Part shown: positions 7,363-16,381 of the stretch, piece by piece
Layout: each line of letters begins with the position of its first letter
How positions within the stretch are numbered: position 1 is the stretch's first letter
From: an uncultured Anaerotruncus sp.
GTDB taxonomy: Bacteria > Bacillota > Clostridia > Oscillospirales > Ruminococcaceae
Direction: 5' to 3'
NCBI GenBank assembly: GCA_904398655.1
Contig: CAJFPF010000055.1
Coordinates: forward strand, 1-64,000
DNA length: 64,000 nucleotides
Translations under genes and position numbers: made by a program
The notes under the pieces: model-generated
Databases searched by the model: none
Seen by the model: the letters and a program-made list of their open reading frames with translations, nothing else
Told to the model about the DNA's origin: nothing

Positions 7363-9027
7363 GTGATAACAGGACAACTACTTCGGGATGCCTTTATATC
7401 CGGCGCAAACAATATAGCAAACCAGCGTCAAAAGGTGGATGCTCTCAATGTCTTTCCTGTACCGGATGGGGATACAGGCACGAATATGTCCATGTCCTCC
7501 TCTGCCGCCAAACGGGAACTGAAACGGGTTCCAGATAATGCGCCTGTTTCCCAAGTGGCTGATGTGTGTGCTTCTGCGCTGTTGCGAGGGGCTCGAGGGA
7601 ATTCCGGCGTAATCCTCTCGCTGCTCTTCCGGGGCTTTTCTCGGGGCCTGAAAGGCCAAACCGAGGCCAATGCGGAGCAGCTGGTAAGCGCTTTAGAAAA
7701 GGGCGTAGAATCGGCCTATAAAGCGGTCATGAAACCTACAGAGGGGACGATTCTGACGGTGGCTCGGCTGGCTGCTGAGGATGCTCGGGCGGCCTTGACA
7801 CCAGAGACAACCCCCCAGGAGATCTGGCATGTGATCCTGGATGCTGCCCAGCAAGCCCTGGACCAGACCCCAGAACTGCTGCCTGTATTAAAAAAGGCGA
7901 ATGTGGTGGACGCCGGCGGTCAGGGGCTGGTAGTGATCTTTGCAGGAATGGCACAAGTATTTGATGGGAAAGGGATTCTACCTGTACAAGAGGAGCAGAC
8001 CTACGGGAATTCTGATTCCATCCACCCTGACCGGAATGCAGCGGGAGAATATATTAGGGAGATCACGTTCACCTACTGCACGGAATTTTTGGTGGTAAAG
8101 GAAGAGGAAAAGCAGCCCAATCCAGATGTGTTACGTGCCTATTTGGAGACCATTGGCGACTGTGTCGTCGTAGTGGATGACGATGAAATTATCAAGTGCC
8201 ACGTGCATACCGATCACCCTGGACAGGCTTTGGAAGCTGCATTGGGCCATGGACATCTGACCAATCTGAAGATTGAAAACATGCGGGAGCAGTATGAGGC
8301 CCAGAGGGCCAGCGTTGTGGAGCCTCAGTCGAACGAAGGCTTTGCCTATGCCCCTGTAGATCCCTCTCGGACCTATGGTTTTGTGGCTGTGGCAGCTGGA
8401 GAGGGAGTCAAAAAGCTGTTCATGGACTTAGGGGCGGATAATGTGGTCAGCGGCGGACAGACGATGAACCCCTCCACCGATGATATTCTCTCCGCGGTCC
8501 ATGCCACTCCTGCTAAAAATGTCTTTGTATTGCCCAATAACAAAAATATCATCATGGCAGCGGAGCAGGTCACCAAGTTGGCGGACCGGAACGTGATCGT
8601 TTTGCAGACCCGGACCATCCCCCAGGGCTTGGCGGCAATGATCTCCTTTGACCAAGATCTGACCCCGGCGGAAAACCAAATCAATATGCAGAAAGCGTAT
8701 GATCGGGTGGGCACTGGCCAGGTAACTTTTGCTGCCCGGGACAGCGACTACGATGGCCATAAGATCAAAGAGGGAGAACTGTTGGCCCTGGAGAATGGGA
8801 AGTTGGCTTTTACCGAACGGGATCTCACTAAGGCGGTGGTCCGCCTGACCAGATCTCTGGTCCATCGGGATAGCAGTTTTGTAACTCTGCTCTATGGAGA
8901 GGAGATCTCTGAGGAGCTGGCTCAGACAGTGTGTGACGCAGTGACCGCGAAATTGCCGGACAATTTAGAGGTAGCACTGATCAACGGAGGGCAACCGGTC
9001 TACTATTTTGTCATTAGTGTAGAATAA
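7363..9027 (+). CDS. fakA: Fatty acid kinase subunit A (DAK2 domain, YloV)
   Basis: A 554-residue protein with an N-terminal DAK2 kinase domain. NVFPVPDGDTGTNM (residues about 29-42) carries the nucleotide/Mg-binding Asp cluster and ARGNSGVILS follows. The middle and C-terminal FakA domains are present (GDCVVVVDDDEIIKCHVHTD; VLPNNKNIIMAAEQ). FakA phosphorylates fatty acids held by a DegV-type FakB protein so that they can enter phospholipid synthesis. No FakB lies in this window. The start is GTG 7363. It is 45 bases after the Asp23 gene, a pairing conserved across Firmicutes. Confidence 0.93.
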   Translation: MITGQLLRDAFISGANNIANQRQKVDALNVFPVPDGDTGTNMSMSSSAAKRELKRVPDNAPVSQVADVCASALLRGARGNSGVILSLLFRGFSRGLKGQTEANAEQLVSALEKGVESAYKAVMKPTEGTILTVARLAAEDARAALTPETTPQEIWHVILDAAQQALDQTPELLPVLKKANVVDAGGQGLVVIFAGMAQVFDGKGILPVQEEQTYGNSDSIHPDRNAAGEYIREITFTYCTEFLVVKEEEKQPNPDVLRAYLETIGDCVVVVDDDEIIKCHVHTDHPGQALEAALGHGHLTNLKIENMREQYEAQRASVVEPQSNEGFAYAPVDPSRTYGFVAVAAGEGVKKLFMDLGADNVVSGGQTMNPSTDDILSAVHATPAKNVFVLPNNKNIIMAAEQVTKLADRNVIVLQTRTIPQGLAAMISFDQDLTPAENQINMQKAYDRVGTGQVTFAARDSDYDGHKIKEGELLALENGKLAFTERDLTKAVVRLTRSLVHRDSSFVTLLYGEEISEELAQTVCDAVTAKLPDNLEVALINGGQPVYYFVISVE

Positions 9028-9047
9028 GCGTATTTGGAGAACATTGG

Positions 9048-9605
9048 ATGCATTATCAAAAAACAAAAAAATTGGTATTGGCAGCACTTTTTGCGGCTTT
9101 CACTGCGGTTATGGCACAGTTGGTGATTCCTTTAGGATTTACTCCGGTTCCATTTACGTTGGCAATTGTGGCAGTATTTCTCACCGGAGCGGTTCTAGAT
9201 TGGAAAACGGCCCTGTTGGCCCAGGGATGCTATCTGCTCTTGGGAGCGGTGGGTGTGCCCGTATTCTCCTATTTTGGAGCGGGCCTTGCCAAATTAGCAG
9301 GTCCCACAGGGGGCTATCTGCTGGCTTATCCGTTGATGTCGGCGGCCACTGCCTGGTTGATTGAGCGATGGGGAAGAGGATTTCTTCGCATGGTTGTGGC
9401 GATGTCCACAGGCTTAGTTGTCTGCTATGCTTTTGGCACCCTGCAGCTGATGCTGCTCACAGGAAATGGACTTTGGGAGGCGCTGGCTCTAGCGGTCTTC
9501 CCCTTTGCCGCTTTTGATCTAGTGAAGGCGGTTCTCTCCAGTCTTGTGGCGATGGCTCTCTACCGGGCATTGCGGCGGGCGCAATTGCTGCTATGGATAG
9601 CGTGA
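9048..9605 (+). CDS. bioY: BioY family biotin ECF transporter substrate-binding subunit
   Basis: The 185-residue integral membrane protein has about six hydrophobic helices. It shows BioY features: VIPLGFTPVPFTLAIVAVFL, the GAVGVPVFSYF motif and the AGPTGGYLLAYP motif around residue 85. BioY is the S-component that binds biotin and works with the shared EcfA/A'/T module, which is not in this window. The ATG at 9048 has GGAG seven bases upstream. The gene is 20 bases after fakA and 10 bases before the HAD gene, so all three are likely one operon. Biotin uptake beside fatty-acid activation would fit lipid synthesis, but that is inference. Confidence 0.92.
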   Translation: MHYQKTKKLVLAALFAAFTAVMAQLVIPLGFTPVPFTLAIVAVFLTGAVLDWKTALLAQGCYLLLGAVGVPVFSYFGAGLAKLAGPTGGYLLAYPLMSAATAWLIERWGRGFLRMVVAMSTGLVVCYAFGTLQLMLLTGNGLWEALALAVFPFAAFDLVKAVLSSLVAMALYRALRRAQLLLWIA

Positions 9606-9615
9606 GGTCGGAAGA

Positions 9616-10296
9616 ATGGGTAGCGGATATCAGGGTGTCCTCTTGGATTTCAATGGGACGATGTTTTGGGACTCAGAGAAGCATATCCAGGCATGGGGGC
9701 TGTTTGGCCAGGAGTTGATGGGCAGGCCGGCAACGGCACAAGAGGTACAGGCGACGATGGGGATGCCCAATGGCGTGATTTTAGAACATTTTTTGGGACG
9801 ATCTCTGTCTGAGACGCAAATTCGGGAATTGTCCGAGCGCAAGGAGGCGATCTATCGCCAACTCTGTTTAAAAGATCCTGCGGGATTGCATTTGGCAGAG
9901 GGTTTGATAGACTTATTAGAATTTTTGAAGAATAAAAATGTTGTTCGAACAATTGCCACTAGCGCGGTGGCCAGCAATGTGGATGCCTACTTCCAATGGT
10001 TTGGTCTAGATCGATGGTTTTCTCGTGAGAAGGTGATCTGTGATGATGGCAGTTTCCCTGGGAAACCCCATCCGGAGGTCTATTTGCGGGCCGCTTCCGT
10101 CTTGGGCCTGTCTGCGGAGGACTGCCTAGTCGTAGAGGACTCTTCCATGGGGATCCAGGCCGCTCAGGCCGCTAGAGCTGGAGGAATTGTAGTCATTGCC
10201 CCGGGGAGGGATCCAACACCCTTGCAAAAATTGGACGGCGTCATGGCGGTGTTGGAGGATTTTTGGACGTTCCCCCGGCAGCTGCTGATCCCATAG
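9616..10296 (+). CDS. HAD superfamily hydrolase, beta-phosphoglucomutase-like, DxN variant
   Basis: The 226-residue HAD protein has a cap between motifs I and II. Motif I reads LLDFNGTMFWD: the nucleophile Asp is at residue 11, but the usual second Asp (general acid/base) is Asn at 13. Motif II is the TSAVASN Thr/Ser region, motif III the Lys in GKPHPEVY, and motif IV VVEDSSMGIQA. It probably acts on a small sugar phosphate; the missing second Asp may slow or alter phosphate release. It starts at ATG 9616 just after bioY and ends before the alaS promoter. Confidence 0.85.
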   Translation: MGSGYQGVLLDFNGTMFWDSEKHIQAWGLFGQELMGRPATAQEVQATMGMPNGVILEHFLGRSLSETQIRELSERKEAIYRQLCLKDPAGLHLAEGLIDLLEFLKNKNVVRTIATSAVASNVDAYFQWFGLDRWFSREKVICDDGSFPGKPHPEVYLRAASVLGLSAEDCLVVEDSSMGIQAAQAARAGGIVVIAPGRDPTPLQKLDGVMAVLEDFWTFPRQLLIP

Positions 10297-10330
10297 ACAA
10301 CGAAAAATTGCCCTTTTCTGCTTTGGAAGG

Positions 10331-10359
10331 TTGACAATGGGCCAAGAAAAGGCTATACT
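10331..10359 (+). promoter_or_regulatory. Sigma-A promoter for the alaS T-box transcript
   Basis: A consensus TTGACA at 10331-10336 and TATACT at 10354-10359 with a 17-base spacer, directly before the T-box leader. Confidence 0.85.
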
Positions 10360-10365
10360 GCTACT

Positions 10366-10600
10366 GTTACAATAGGCTATGAAGGGAAAAACCGTCCGTT
10401 TTCCTCTTTAAGAGAGGCAGCCTTGGCTGAAAGCTGCTGTGGAAAACGATGGGGGCCGTCCTGGAGCCTTCCGGCGAGGAGCTGGACGTGGTGTGAGCGT
10501 TAGTCCTAATGAGCGGTGCGGAGTTTTTTCGCACAATTTGGGTGGTACCGCGGAGAGCGAAGCGCTTTTCGTCCCTTTCAGGGATGAAAAGCGCTTTTTG
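10366..10600 (+). promoter_or_regulatory. T-box leader (alanine) controlling alaS
   Basis: A T-box riboswitch pairs with tRNA and lets transcription continue only when that tRNA is uncharged. The conserved antiterminator bulge GGGTGGTACCGCGG lies at 10540-10553. Stem I can be drawn with AGGCT/AGCCT outside and GGA/TCC inside, then CGTTTTCC/GGAAAACG and a GCAGC/GCTGC distal stem. In that fold the specifier is GCC at 10455-10457, followed by a purine; it reads alanine and agrees with the gene downstream. A second GCC at 10466-10468 falls in the basal helix. The competing terminator is listed separately. Confidence 0.92.
10561..10598 (+). terminator. T-box terminator hairpin of alaS
   Basis: AGCGCTTTTCGTCCC pairs with GGGATGAAAAGCGCT around TTTCA, followed by TTTTG. 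It is mutually exclusive with the T-box antiterminator. Confidence 0.92.
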
Positions 10601-10662
10601 TACGCCCAATATGGAATCAGCGCAGAGAATTCAGGAACAAATTAAAGGAGCGGAAGAAAAAC

Positions 10663-13308
10663 ATGGAATGGACCGGACTCAACGAACTGCGGGAGCAATT
10701 CCTGAGCTTTTTTGAATCGAAGGGGCATCTGCGGTTGCCTAGCTTTCCTCTGATGCCCTCGGCGGATGAGGCCAGCCTTTTGCTGATCAATTCTGGCATG
10801 GCGCCTATGAAGAAGTGGTTCTTGGGGATTGAAACCCCGCCCCGCAAGCGGGTATGTACCTGCCAAAAGTGTATCCGTACTCCGGATATCGAAAATGTAG
10901 GTAAGACAGCCCGCCATGGCACCTATTTCGAGATGTTGGGGAACTTTTCGTTTGGGGATTATTTCAAGCATGAGGCTACCGCTTGGGCTTGGGAATTTGT
11001 CACCCAGGTAATTAAACTGCCAGTGGACCGCCTTTGGGTTTCCATCTTCGAAGATGATGATGAGGCGGAACAGATTTGGGTCAATGAGGTGGGAGTGGAT
11101 CCCAGCCGAATTGTCCGGATGGGCCGCGATGACAACTTCTGGGAGATCGGTTCTGGCCCCTGCGGCCCTTGTTCGGAGATCTATTATGATCGCGGCGAGG
11201 AATATGGATGCGGAAAGCCCGATTGTGCGCCCGGATGCGATTGCGACCGTTATATGGAGTTCTGGAACCTGGTGTTCTCCCAGTTCGACAGCGATGGCAA
11301 CGGCCATTATGAGCGGATGGCCCATCCTAATATTGATACTGGTATGGGTTTGGAGCGTTTGGCCTGCATCCTACAAGGTGTGGATAACCTCTTTGAGGTG
11401 GATACGGTCCAAAACATCATGAAACATATTTCCGAGATTGCAGGGATTAAGTACCACCAAGATCCCAAGGCAGATATCTCCCTGCGGGTGATCACCGACC
11501 ATATTCGTTCCACAACCTTCATGGTCAGTGACGGTATTCTGCCCCAGAATGAAGGCCGGGGTTATGTATTGCGGCGCCTGTTGCGCCGAGCCGCCCGTCA
11601 TGGCCGCCTGTTGGGGATCAAGGAGCCGTTCCTCTATAAGGTCTGTGAGACAGTGGTACGAGAAAATGCCAGTGCTTATCCGGAATTGGTGGAGCATAAG
11701 GATTATATCGTCAAGATCATTAAGGTGGAGGAAGAGCGGTTTGCTCGTACCATCGATCAGGGAATGGAGCTTTTGAGCAATCTGATCGACAAGATCGATT
11801 CCAAAATGGATCAAAAGCTGTTTTCTGGTGCAGACGCTTTCCGCCTTTATGACACCTTTGGATTCCCCATTGACCTGATCCGAGAGATTTTGGAGGAGCG
11901 AGATATTCAGCTCGATGAGGAAGAATTCAAAGCCCAAATGGAGGCCCAGAAAAAGCGGGCGAGGGAGGCGCGTGCTGCCCTGGGAGATTTAGGCTGGGAG
12001 GAGGATGTCCTCGCTGGCGTGGAGGAAAAGGGAACATTTGTCGGTTATACAGAACCCACCGCCCAAGCCAAAGTGGTGGCGATTGTGAAAGGAAATACCT
12101 GTGTCAATGAGCTGCAGGATGGTGAGACCGGTTCTGTGGTATTGGATGTGACTCCCTTCTATGCGGAGAGCGGCGGACAGGTGGGCGATAGTGGCTTGAT
12201 TAAGACAGCAGATGGAGCCGTTTTCCAGGTGTTTGACACCAAAAAGTCTAAAGGCGGACATATTGTGCATATGGGAGAACTCGCAGTGGGGACCCTGGCC
12301 GTGGGAGATTGTGTCACTGCTGCGATCAACCAGTCTCGCCGCCGCGATATTATGCGCAATCACACCGCCTGCCATCTGCTGCAAGCCGCCTTGCGCAAAG
12401 TACTGGGAGATCATGTGCATCAGGCAGGTGCCTACTATGATGATGTTGTCTGTAGGTTCGATTTTAGCCATTTTTCCGCTGTGACACCCGAGGAACTGGA
12501 ACAGGTGGAAAAATTAGTGAACGAAATGGTACTGGATGCGGTGGACGTCTCGGTGCAGGAGATGCCCTTGAGCGAAGCCAAAAAGTTGGGGGCCATGGCG
12601 CTGTTTGGGGAGAAATATGGTGAGACTGTGCGGGTTTGCAATATTCCCGGCCGTTCCATGGAGTTTTGTGGTGGTACCCACCTGGACAATACTGCTAAGG
12701 TAGGACTTTTCAAAATTGTAAAAGAGTCCTCCGTAGCCGCGGGTGTCCGTCGAATCGAAGCGTTAACCGGCCGCAACGTGCTCAAGTTCATCGCGGATCA
12801 AGAGGATTTGCTTCATCGTACCGCCGCTGCCCTGAAGGCGGGCAGCCCGATGGAGCTGCCCACCCGGGCCGAGGCAGTTCAAAATGAAGTCAAGGAGCTG
12901 AAAAAATCCTTGGATTCTGCGGAGAACAAATTGGCTGAGAATCGGATGACAAATGTCTTTGAAGACGCCACGTTGGTGAACGGAATTCGCGTGGCTTCCG
13001 TTTCCATGAATGGGGCTAAGATCGAGGCAATTCGCGCTATGGGCGACAAGGTGCGGGACAATCAGCCCAATGCGGTCTGTGTGTTTACAACTGTAAATGC
13101 GGGCAAGGGGTCTCTTTTGGTGGTCTGTGGCAAAGAAGCTGTGGCCCGGGGAGCCAATGCTGGCAAGATCGTAAAAGATTTGGCGGCTCTATGTGGCGGC
13201 AGCGGTGGCGGGCGTCCGGACAATGCTATGGGAGGTACCAGCGAAATTTTCCGTATTGACGAGGCAATTGCCCAGTTGCCATCTATTGTGGGGAAATACC
13301 TAAAATAA
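10663..13308 (+). CDS. alaS: Alanyl-tRNA synthetase
   Basis: The 881-residue enzyme is full length for AlaRS. It begins MEWTGLNELREQFLSFFESKGH and has the class II motifs in the first 250 residues (NSGMAPMK; RTPDIENVGKTARHGT; GMGLERLACILQ). The editing domain zinc site appears as HTACH near residue 567 and CGGTH near 669. The C-Ala domain ends with GGSGGGRPDNAMGG. It charges tRNA-Ala with alanine and clears mischarged Ser/Gly. Expression is set by the upstream alanine T-box. A HIT-family gene follows 36 bases later. Confidence 0.98.
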   Translation: MEWTGLNELREQFLSFFESKGHLRLPSFPLMPSADEASLLLINSGMAPMKKWFLGIETPPRKRVCTCQKCIRTPDIENVGKTARHGTYFEMLGNFSFGDYFKHEATAWAWEFVTQVIKLPVDRLWVSIFEDDDEAEQIWVNEVGVDPSRIVRMGRDDNFWEIGSGPCGPCSEIYYDRGEEYGCGKPDCAPGCDCDRYMEFWNLVFSQFDSDGNGHYERMAHPNIDTGMGLERLACILQGVDNLFEVDTVQNIMKHISEIAGIKYHQDPKADISLRVITDHIRSTTFMVSDGILPQNEGRGYVLRRLLRRAARHGRLLGIKEPFLYKVCETVVRENASAYPELVEHKDYIVKIIKVEEERFARTIDQGMELLSNLIDKIDSKMDQKLFSGADAFRLYDTFGFPIDLIREILEERDIQLDEEEFKAQMEAQKKRAREARAALGDLGWEEDVLAGVEEKGTFVGYTEPTAQAKVVAIVKGNTCVNELQDGETGSVVLDVTPFYAESGGQVGDSGLIKTADGAVFQVFDTKKSKGGHIVHMGELAVGTLAVGDCVTAAINQSRRRDIMRNHTACHLLQAALRKVLGDHVHQAGAYYDDVVCRFDFSHFSAVTPEELEQVEKLVNEMVLDAVDVSVQEMPLSEAKKLGAMALFGEKYGETVRVCNIPGRSMEFCGGTHLDNTAKVGLFKIVKESSVAAGVRRIEALTGRNVLKFIADQEDLLHRTAAALKAGSPMELPTRAEAVQNEVKELKKSLDSAENKLAENRMTNVFEDATLVNGIRVASVSMNGAKIEAIRAMGDKVRDNQPNAVCVFTTVNAGKGSLLVVCGKEAVARGANAGKIVKDLAALCGGSGGGRPDNAMGGTSEIFRIDEAIAQLPSIVGKYLK

Positions 13309-13344
13309 ACTACATGGCAAATCAAAAGGAAAGGAGGGAATCCT

Positions 13345-13686
13345 ATGGAAGACTGCCTCTTTTGCAAAATTATCGCGGGGGAGATCCCCAGTCGTAAGGT
13401 GTATGAGGATGACAAGGTCTATGCTTTTTATGACATTGATCCTCAGGCTCCTACACATTTTCTGGTGATCCCCAAACAGCACATCACTGGCGCTAACAAA
13501 ATTGATGGAACGAACAGTGCCTTGGTGGGACATATCTTTCAGGTAATCGCGCAGTTGACTCAGGAGTTGGGCTGCGGTGATGATTATCGGGTAGTCACCA
13601 ACTGTGGCCCGAAGGCGGGACAGTCGGTGAACCATCTGCACTTCCATGTCTTGGCAGGTCGGGAGCTGGGTTGGCCTCCAGGCTGA
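13345..13686 (+). CDS. HIT family nucleotide-binding protein (HinT-like)
   Basis: The 113-residue protein has the HIT signature HLHFHVLAG near its C-terminus (residues about 97-105), containing the catalytic histidine triad. CLFCKIIAGEIPSRKVYED at the start is typical of HinT/PKCI-type members, which hydrolyse adenosine phosphoramidates such as lysyl-AMP by-products of aminoacyl-tRNA synthetases. It follows alaS and shares its transcript up to a strong terminator. AAAGGAGG lies seven bases before the ATG. Confidence 0.93.
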   Translation: MEDCLFCKIIAGEIPSRKVYEDDKVYAFYDIDPQAPTHFLVIPKQHITGANKIDGTNSALVGHIFQVIAQLTQELGCGDDYRVVTNCGPKAGQSVNHLHFHVLAGRELGWPPG

Positions 13687-13708
13687 TGAAAAAATTCAAT
13701 GGATAAAA

Positions 13709-13745
13709 AGAGAGTGAGTGGATGTCCCATTCACTCTCTTTTTGT
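13709..13745 (+). terminator. Rho-independent terminator after the HIT gene
   Basis: AGAGAGTGA and TCACTCTCT pair around a short loop, followed by TTTTTG. The 170 bases between here and brnQ hold no gene that I can support. Confidence 0.9.
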
Positions 13746-13916
13746 GAAATACGATGCTCGGGGGACTTGCGAGATTGACCGCCGTTTTAGATGTGGGACT
13801 CTTGATTCTATCCAATCTTGAAGGCACAAAAAGAGCAAAAGAGTTGAATTTTTGTGTAAGATTTGTTAAGCTAGTTATACAAACTTGACAAGCTGAAGAA
13901 CTGCGGAGGAAACACC

Positions 13917-15284
13917 ATGCAGCCAAAATTGAAGGGAATCCAGTATCTAACCATTGCGAGCATGCTGTTTGGTCTGTTCTTTGGGGCGGGAAATTTAATT
14001 TTTCCCGTCCAAATGGGGCAGCAGGCTGGACGGGAGATTTGGCCGGCAGTGGGAGGCTTTTTGGTAACGGGGGTAGGTTTACCCCTGCTGGGCGTTATCG
14101 CTTTGGGATTGAGCCGATGCAACGGTTTGGCACAGTTGAGCAGTCGGGTAGGTAGGCGCTATAGCCTTTTTTTTACCTGCGCTCTTTACTTAACAATTGG
14201 GCCCTTCTTTGCCATTCCCCGTTGTGCCACCGTTCCTTTTGAGGTGGGGATGATCCCGCTTCTTTCGCAAGGCGGAGAGCACAATCTAGCTCTGGTGATT
14301 TTTTCTTTGGCCTTTTTCCTGGCAGTTTTATGGTTTTCTTTGCGCCCCGGCAAGATCCTCACTTGGGTAGGGAAGGTTCTCAACCCCCTATTCCTACTAT
14401 TTTTAGGGGCCCTGATGGTGACCGCGCTACTTCATCCATTGGGGAATATCCAACAGATAGAGCCGGTGGAGGCTTATGCAGATAGCGCATTCTTCAAAGG
14501 CTTTTTAGAGGGATATAATACCATGGACGCCTTAGCAGGCTTGGCCTTTGGCATTGTTGTGGTCAATGTGATCCGGGGACTAGGCGTTCAAGAGCCGGGG
14601 GAAATTGCTCGAAGCACTGTAAAAGCTGGCTTGCTCAGTAGTGTCATTATGGCCGCAATCTATATAGCTGTTACGGCGGCAGGCGCCCAAAGCCGGGGAA
14701 GCTACCCATTGAACACCAATGGGGGAGAGACGTTATTGCTGATTGCGAACCACTATTTTGGGTCTGCGGGTGGAGCTATTTTGGCGGGGACGGTTACCTT
14801 TGCTTGCCTGAAGACAGCGGTGGGGTTGATTACCAGCTGTGGGACCACTTTTCATGAGCTGTTTCCCAGTCGGGTTGGCTATCGAGGCTGGGCAGTACTG
14901 TTTTGTCTCATTTCTTTTCTGGTGGCGACTTTGGGTTTGGAGGCAATTGTGGCCTATTCTCTGCCAGTGCTCATGTTCCTCTATCCATTAGCCATTACGT
15001 TGATTCTTTTGACTCTATTTGGGCGTTTCTTTGGGAATGATCCTCGAGTTTATACTTGGGTCACATTTTTCACACTGGCGGCCGCCCTGTTTGATTTTGT
15101 AAAATCGCTTCCCGCCTCATTGCGGAGTTTTTTGCACTTGGATGGTCTGGTGGAACTTGCAAACAAATACCTGCCTTTCTTTTCCTTGGGGCTGGGGTGG
15201 TTGATACCGGCGGCAATCGGTCTAGTGATCGGAGTAGTTATTCATCTTTCTCTTCCTGCGCGGCAGTCAGGCGAAGGGATCTAG
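13917..15284 (+). CDS. brnQ: Branched-chain amino acid transport system II carrier protein (BrnQ)
   Basis: A 455-residue membrane protein with about twelve hydrophobic helices. It matches the LIVCS/BrnQ family, which imports leucine, isoleucine and valine with Na+ or H+: FGLFFGAGNLIFPVQMGQQAG near residue 20, FAIPRCATVPFEVG near 100, and GYNTMDALAGLAFGIVVV near 195. ATG 13917 has CGGAGG nine bases upstream. It is a single-gene unit between a terminator upstream and a new promoter downstream. No T-box or other known leader was seen in front of it. Confidence 0.93.
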   Translation: MQPKLKGIQYLTIASMLFGLFFGAGNLIFPVQMGQQAGREIWPAVGGFLVTGVGLPLLGVIALGLSRCNGLAQLSSRVGRRYSLFFTCALYLTIGPFFAIPRCATVPFEVGMIPLLSQGGEHNLALVIFSLAFFLAVLWFSLRPGKILTWVGKVLNPLFLLFLGALMVTALLHPLGNIQQIEPVEAYADSAFFKGFLEGYNTMDALAGLAFGIVVVNVIRGLGVQEPGEIARSTVKAGLLSSVIMAAIYIAVTAAGAQSRGSYPLNTNGGETLLLIANHYFGSAGGAILAGTVTFACLKTAVGLITSCGTTFHELFPSRVGYRGWAVLFCLISFLVATLGLEAIVAYSLPVLMFLYPLAITLILLTLFGRFFGNDPRVYTWVTFFTLAAALFDFVKSLPASLRSFLHLDGLVELANKYLPFFSLGLGWLIPAAIGLVIGVVIHLSLPARQSGEGI

Positions 15285-15328
15285 GAAGAAGTTTTCCCCT
15301 GAGAGCGATAGAGACACATCCGGCAGAA

Positions 15329-15357
15329 TTGACGAGGCGGGCAGTTCGTGGTAGTAT
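15329..15357 (+). promoter_or_regulatory. Candidate sigma-A promoter for yqzL-recO-mutS2
   Basis: TTGACG at 15329-15334 and TAGTAT at 15352-15357 with a 17-base spacer, about 120 bases before the small YqzL-like frame. Confidence 0.6.
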
Positions 15358-15480
15358 AAAAACGTTGTAAAAGTTATATTTTAAAAGAAAAGTCTGGAAA
15401 TAGAGAAAAGCTTTTCCGTTGATAAGCGTTGGAGCGTTCGGGGACACTATCTTTGGGAGTTTTCCCCTGGAGGTGTTTTT

Positions 15481-15663
15481 ATGGACGACCGCCTTTTAAA
15501 CGCTTATGACCTTTTTTTGCAGACGGGTAAAGTCGAGGACTATTTGCAGTACGTACAGGTGCAGCAGCTTCAGAAGGGATATAATCCCCTTTCGCCGCAG
15601 CCCAAAGGAGGACAGAGTGCATATCGCAACCGATGGGATCGTCCTGCGGGAACGGGCGGTTGA
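15481..15663 (+). CDS. YqzL-like small protein upstream of recO
   Basis: A 60-residue frame starting at ATG 15481 with GGAGGT six bases upstream. Residues 9-25 (YDLFLQTGKVEDYLQYV) fit the F-x-x-TG-x-x-x-x-YL-x-Y pattern I recognise from YqzL, a tiny protein encoded just before recO in many Firmicutes. The role is unknown. Its last 47 bases overlap recO in another frame, so the Arg/Gly-rich C-terminus is shaped by the recO ribosome site and start. The family call rests on one short motif plus position. Confidence 0.6.
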   Translation: MDDRLLNAYDLFLQTGKVEDYLQYVQVQQLQKGYNPLSPQPKGGQSAYRNRWDRPAGTGG

Positions 15664-16381
15664 TGAATTTGACAGTGTCTTGACCTTGCTCACCCAAGAG
15701 CGAGGCGTGATATCAGCGTATGCACGGGGAGCTCGAAAGCCCCGCTCGGCCATCCGGGTTTCAGCGGAGCTTTTGAGTTACTCCCATTTTGTGCTGTTCG
15801 CAAACCGGGATCGCTACCAAGTGGATAAGGCCGATTTAAACCGCTTGTTTATGGGGATCCGTGGAGATGTGGTACGGTTATCTTTGGCAGCCTATTTTTG
15901 CCAGATTACCAGCGAAATCGCACCACACGAGGAAGAAGCCGGTCCTTATCTGAAACTATTGCTAAACACGTTGTATCTGCTGGATACAGGTAAGCGAAGA
16001 GAGGATTTTTTAAAGCCGGTATATGAATTGCGGCTGTTGACCATGGCGGGCTATATGCCGGATTTGGTGGCGTGTAGTCAATGTGGGGCCTATGAGGCTC
16101 AGTCCATTTACTTTCTGCCGCAGTCCTCCTGCTTGCTATGTGGGGATTGCTTGGAACAGGAGAAATTGCGGGAGCCTGTAGAACGTCTCACTCCCGGAAT
16201 ACTGGCGGCTATGCGACACATTCTCTATTCTGCGCCAGAAAAGTTATTTCAGTTTTCCCTTCCAGAGGCGGGATTGCAGGCCTTGGAAGGGGTGATCCAG
16301 AGGTATTTGCTGCTGCAACTGGACAAACGGTTTGATACATTGGATTTTTATCTCACCATGAAGGGACATACGAATGGATAA
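15617..16381 (+). CDS. recO: DNA repair protein RecO
   Basis: A 254-residue protein of usual RecO length: an N-terminal OB-fold (HIATDGIVLRERAVDEFDSV, then GVISAYARGARKPRS) and a C-terminal zinc site (CSQCGAY near residue 150 and CLLCGDC near 172). RecO loads RecA on SSB-coated single strands with RecR. The GTG start at 15617 is chosen because AAAGGAGG lies six bases before it and because HIATDGIVL is the family's N-terminus. The frame itself extends farther upstream. It overlaps the small YqzL-like frame at its start and mutS2 at its end. Confidence 0.95.
   Translation: MHIATDGIVLRERAVDEFDSVLTLLTQERGVISAYARGARKPRSAIRVSAELLSYSHFVLFANRDRYQVDKADLNRLFMGIRGDVVRLSLAAYFCQITSEIAPHEEEAGPYLKLLLNTLYLLDTGKRREDFLKPVYELRLLTMAGYMPDLVACSQCGAYEAQSIYFLPQSSCLLCGDCLEQEKLREPVERLTPGILAAMRHILYSAPEKLFQFSLPEAGLQALEGVIQRYLLLQLDKRFDTLDFYLTMKGHTNG

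Noticed and set aside
13747..13916. Possible leader RNA before brnQ
   Set aside because: No T-box bulge, riboswitch core or terminator/antiterminator pair could be found; only AT-rich sequence and the ribosome site.
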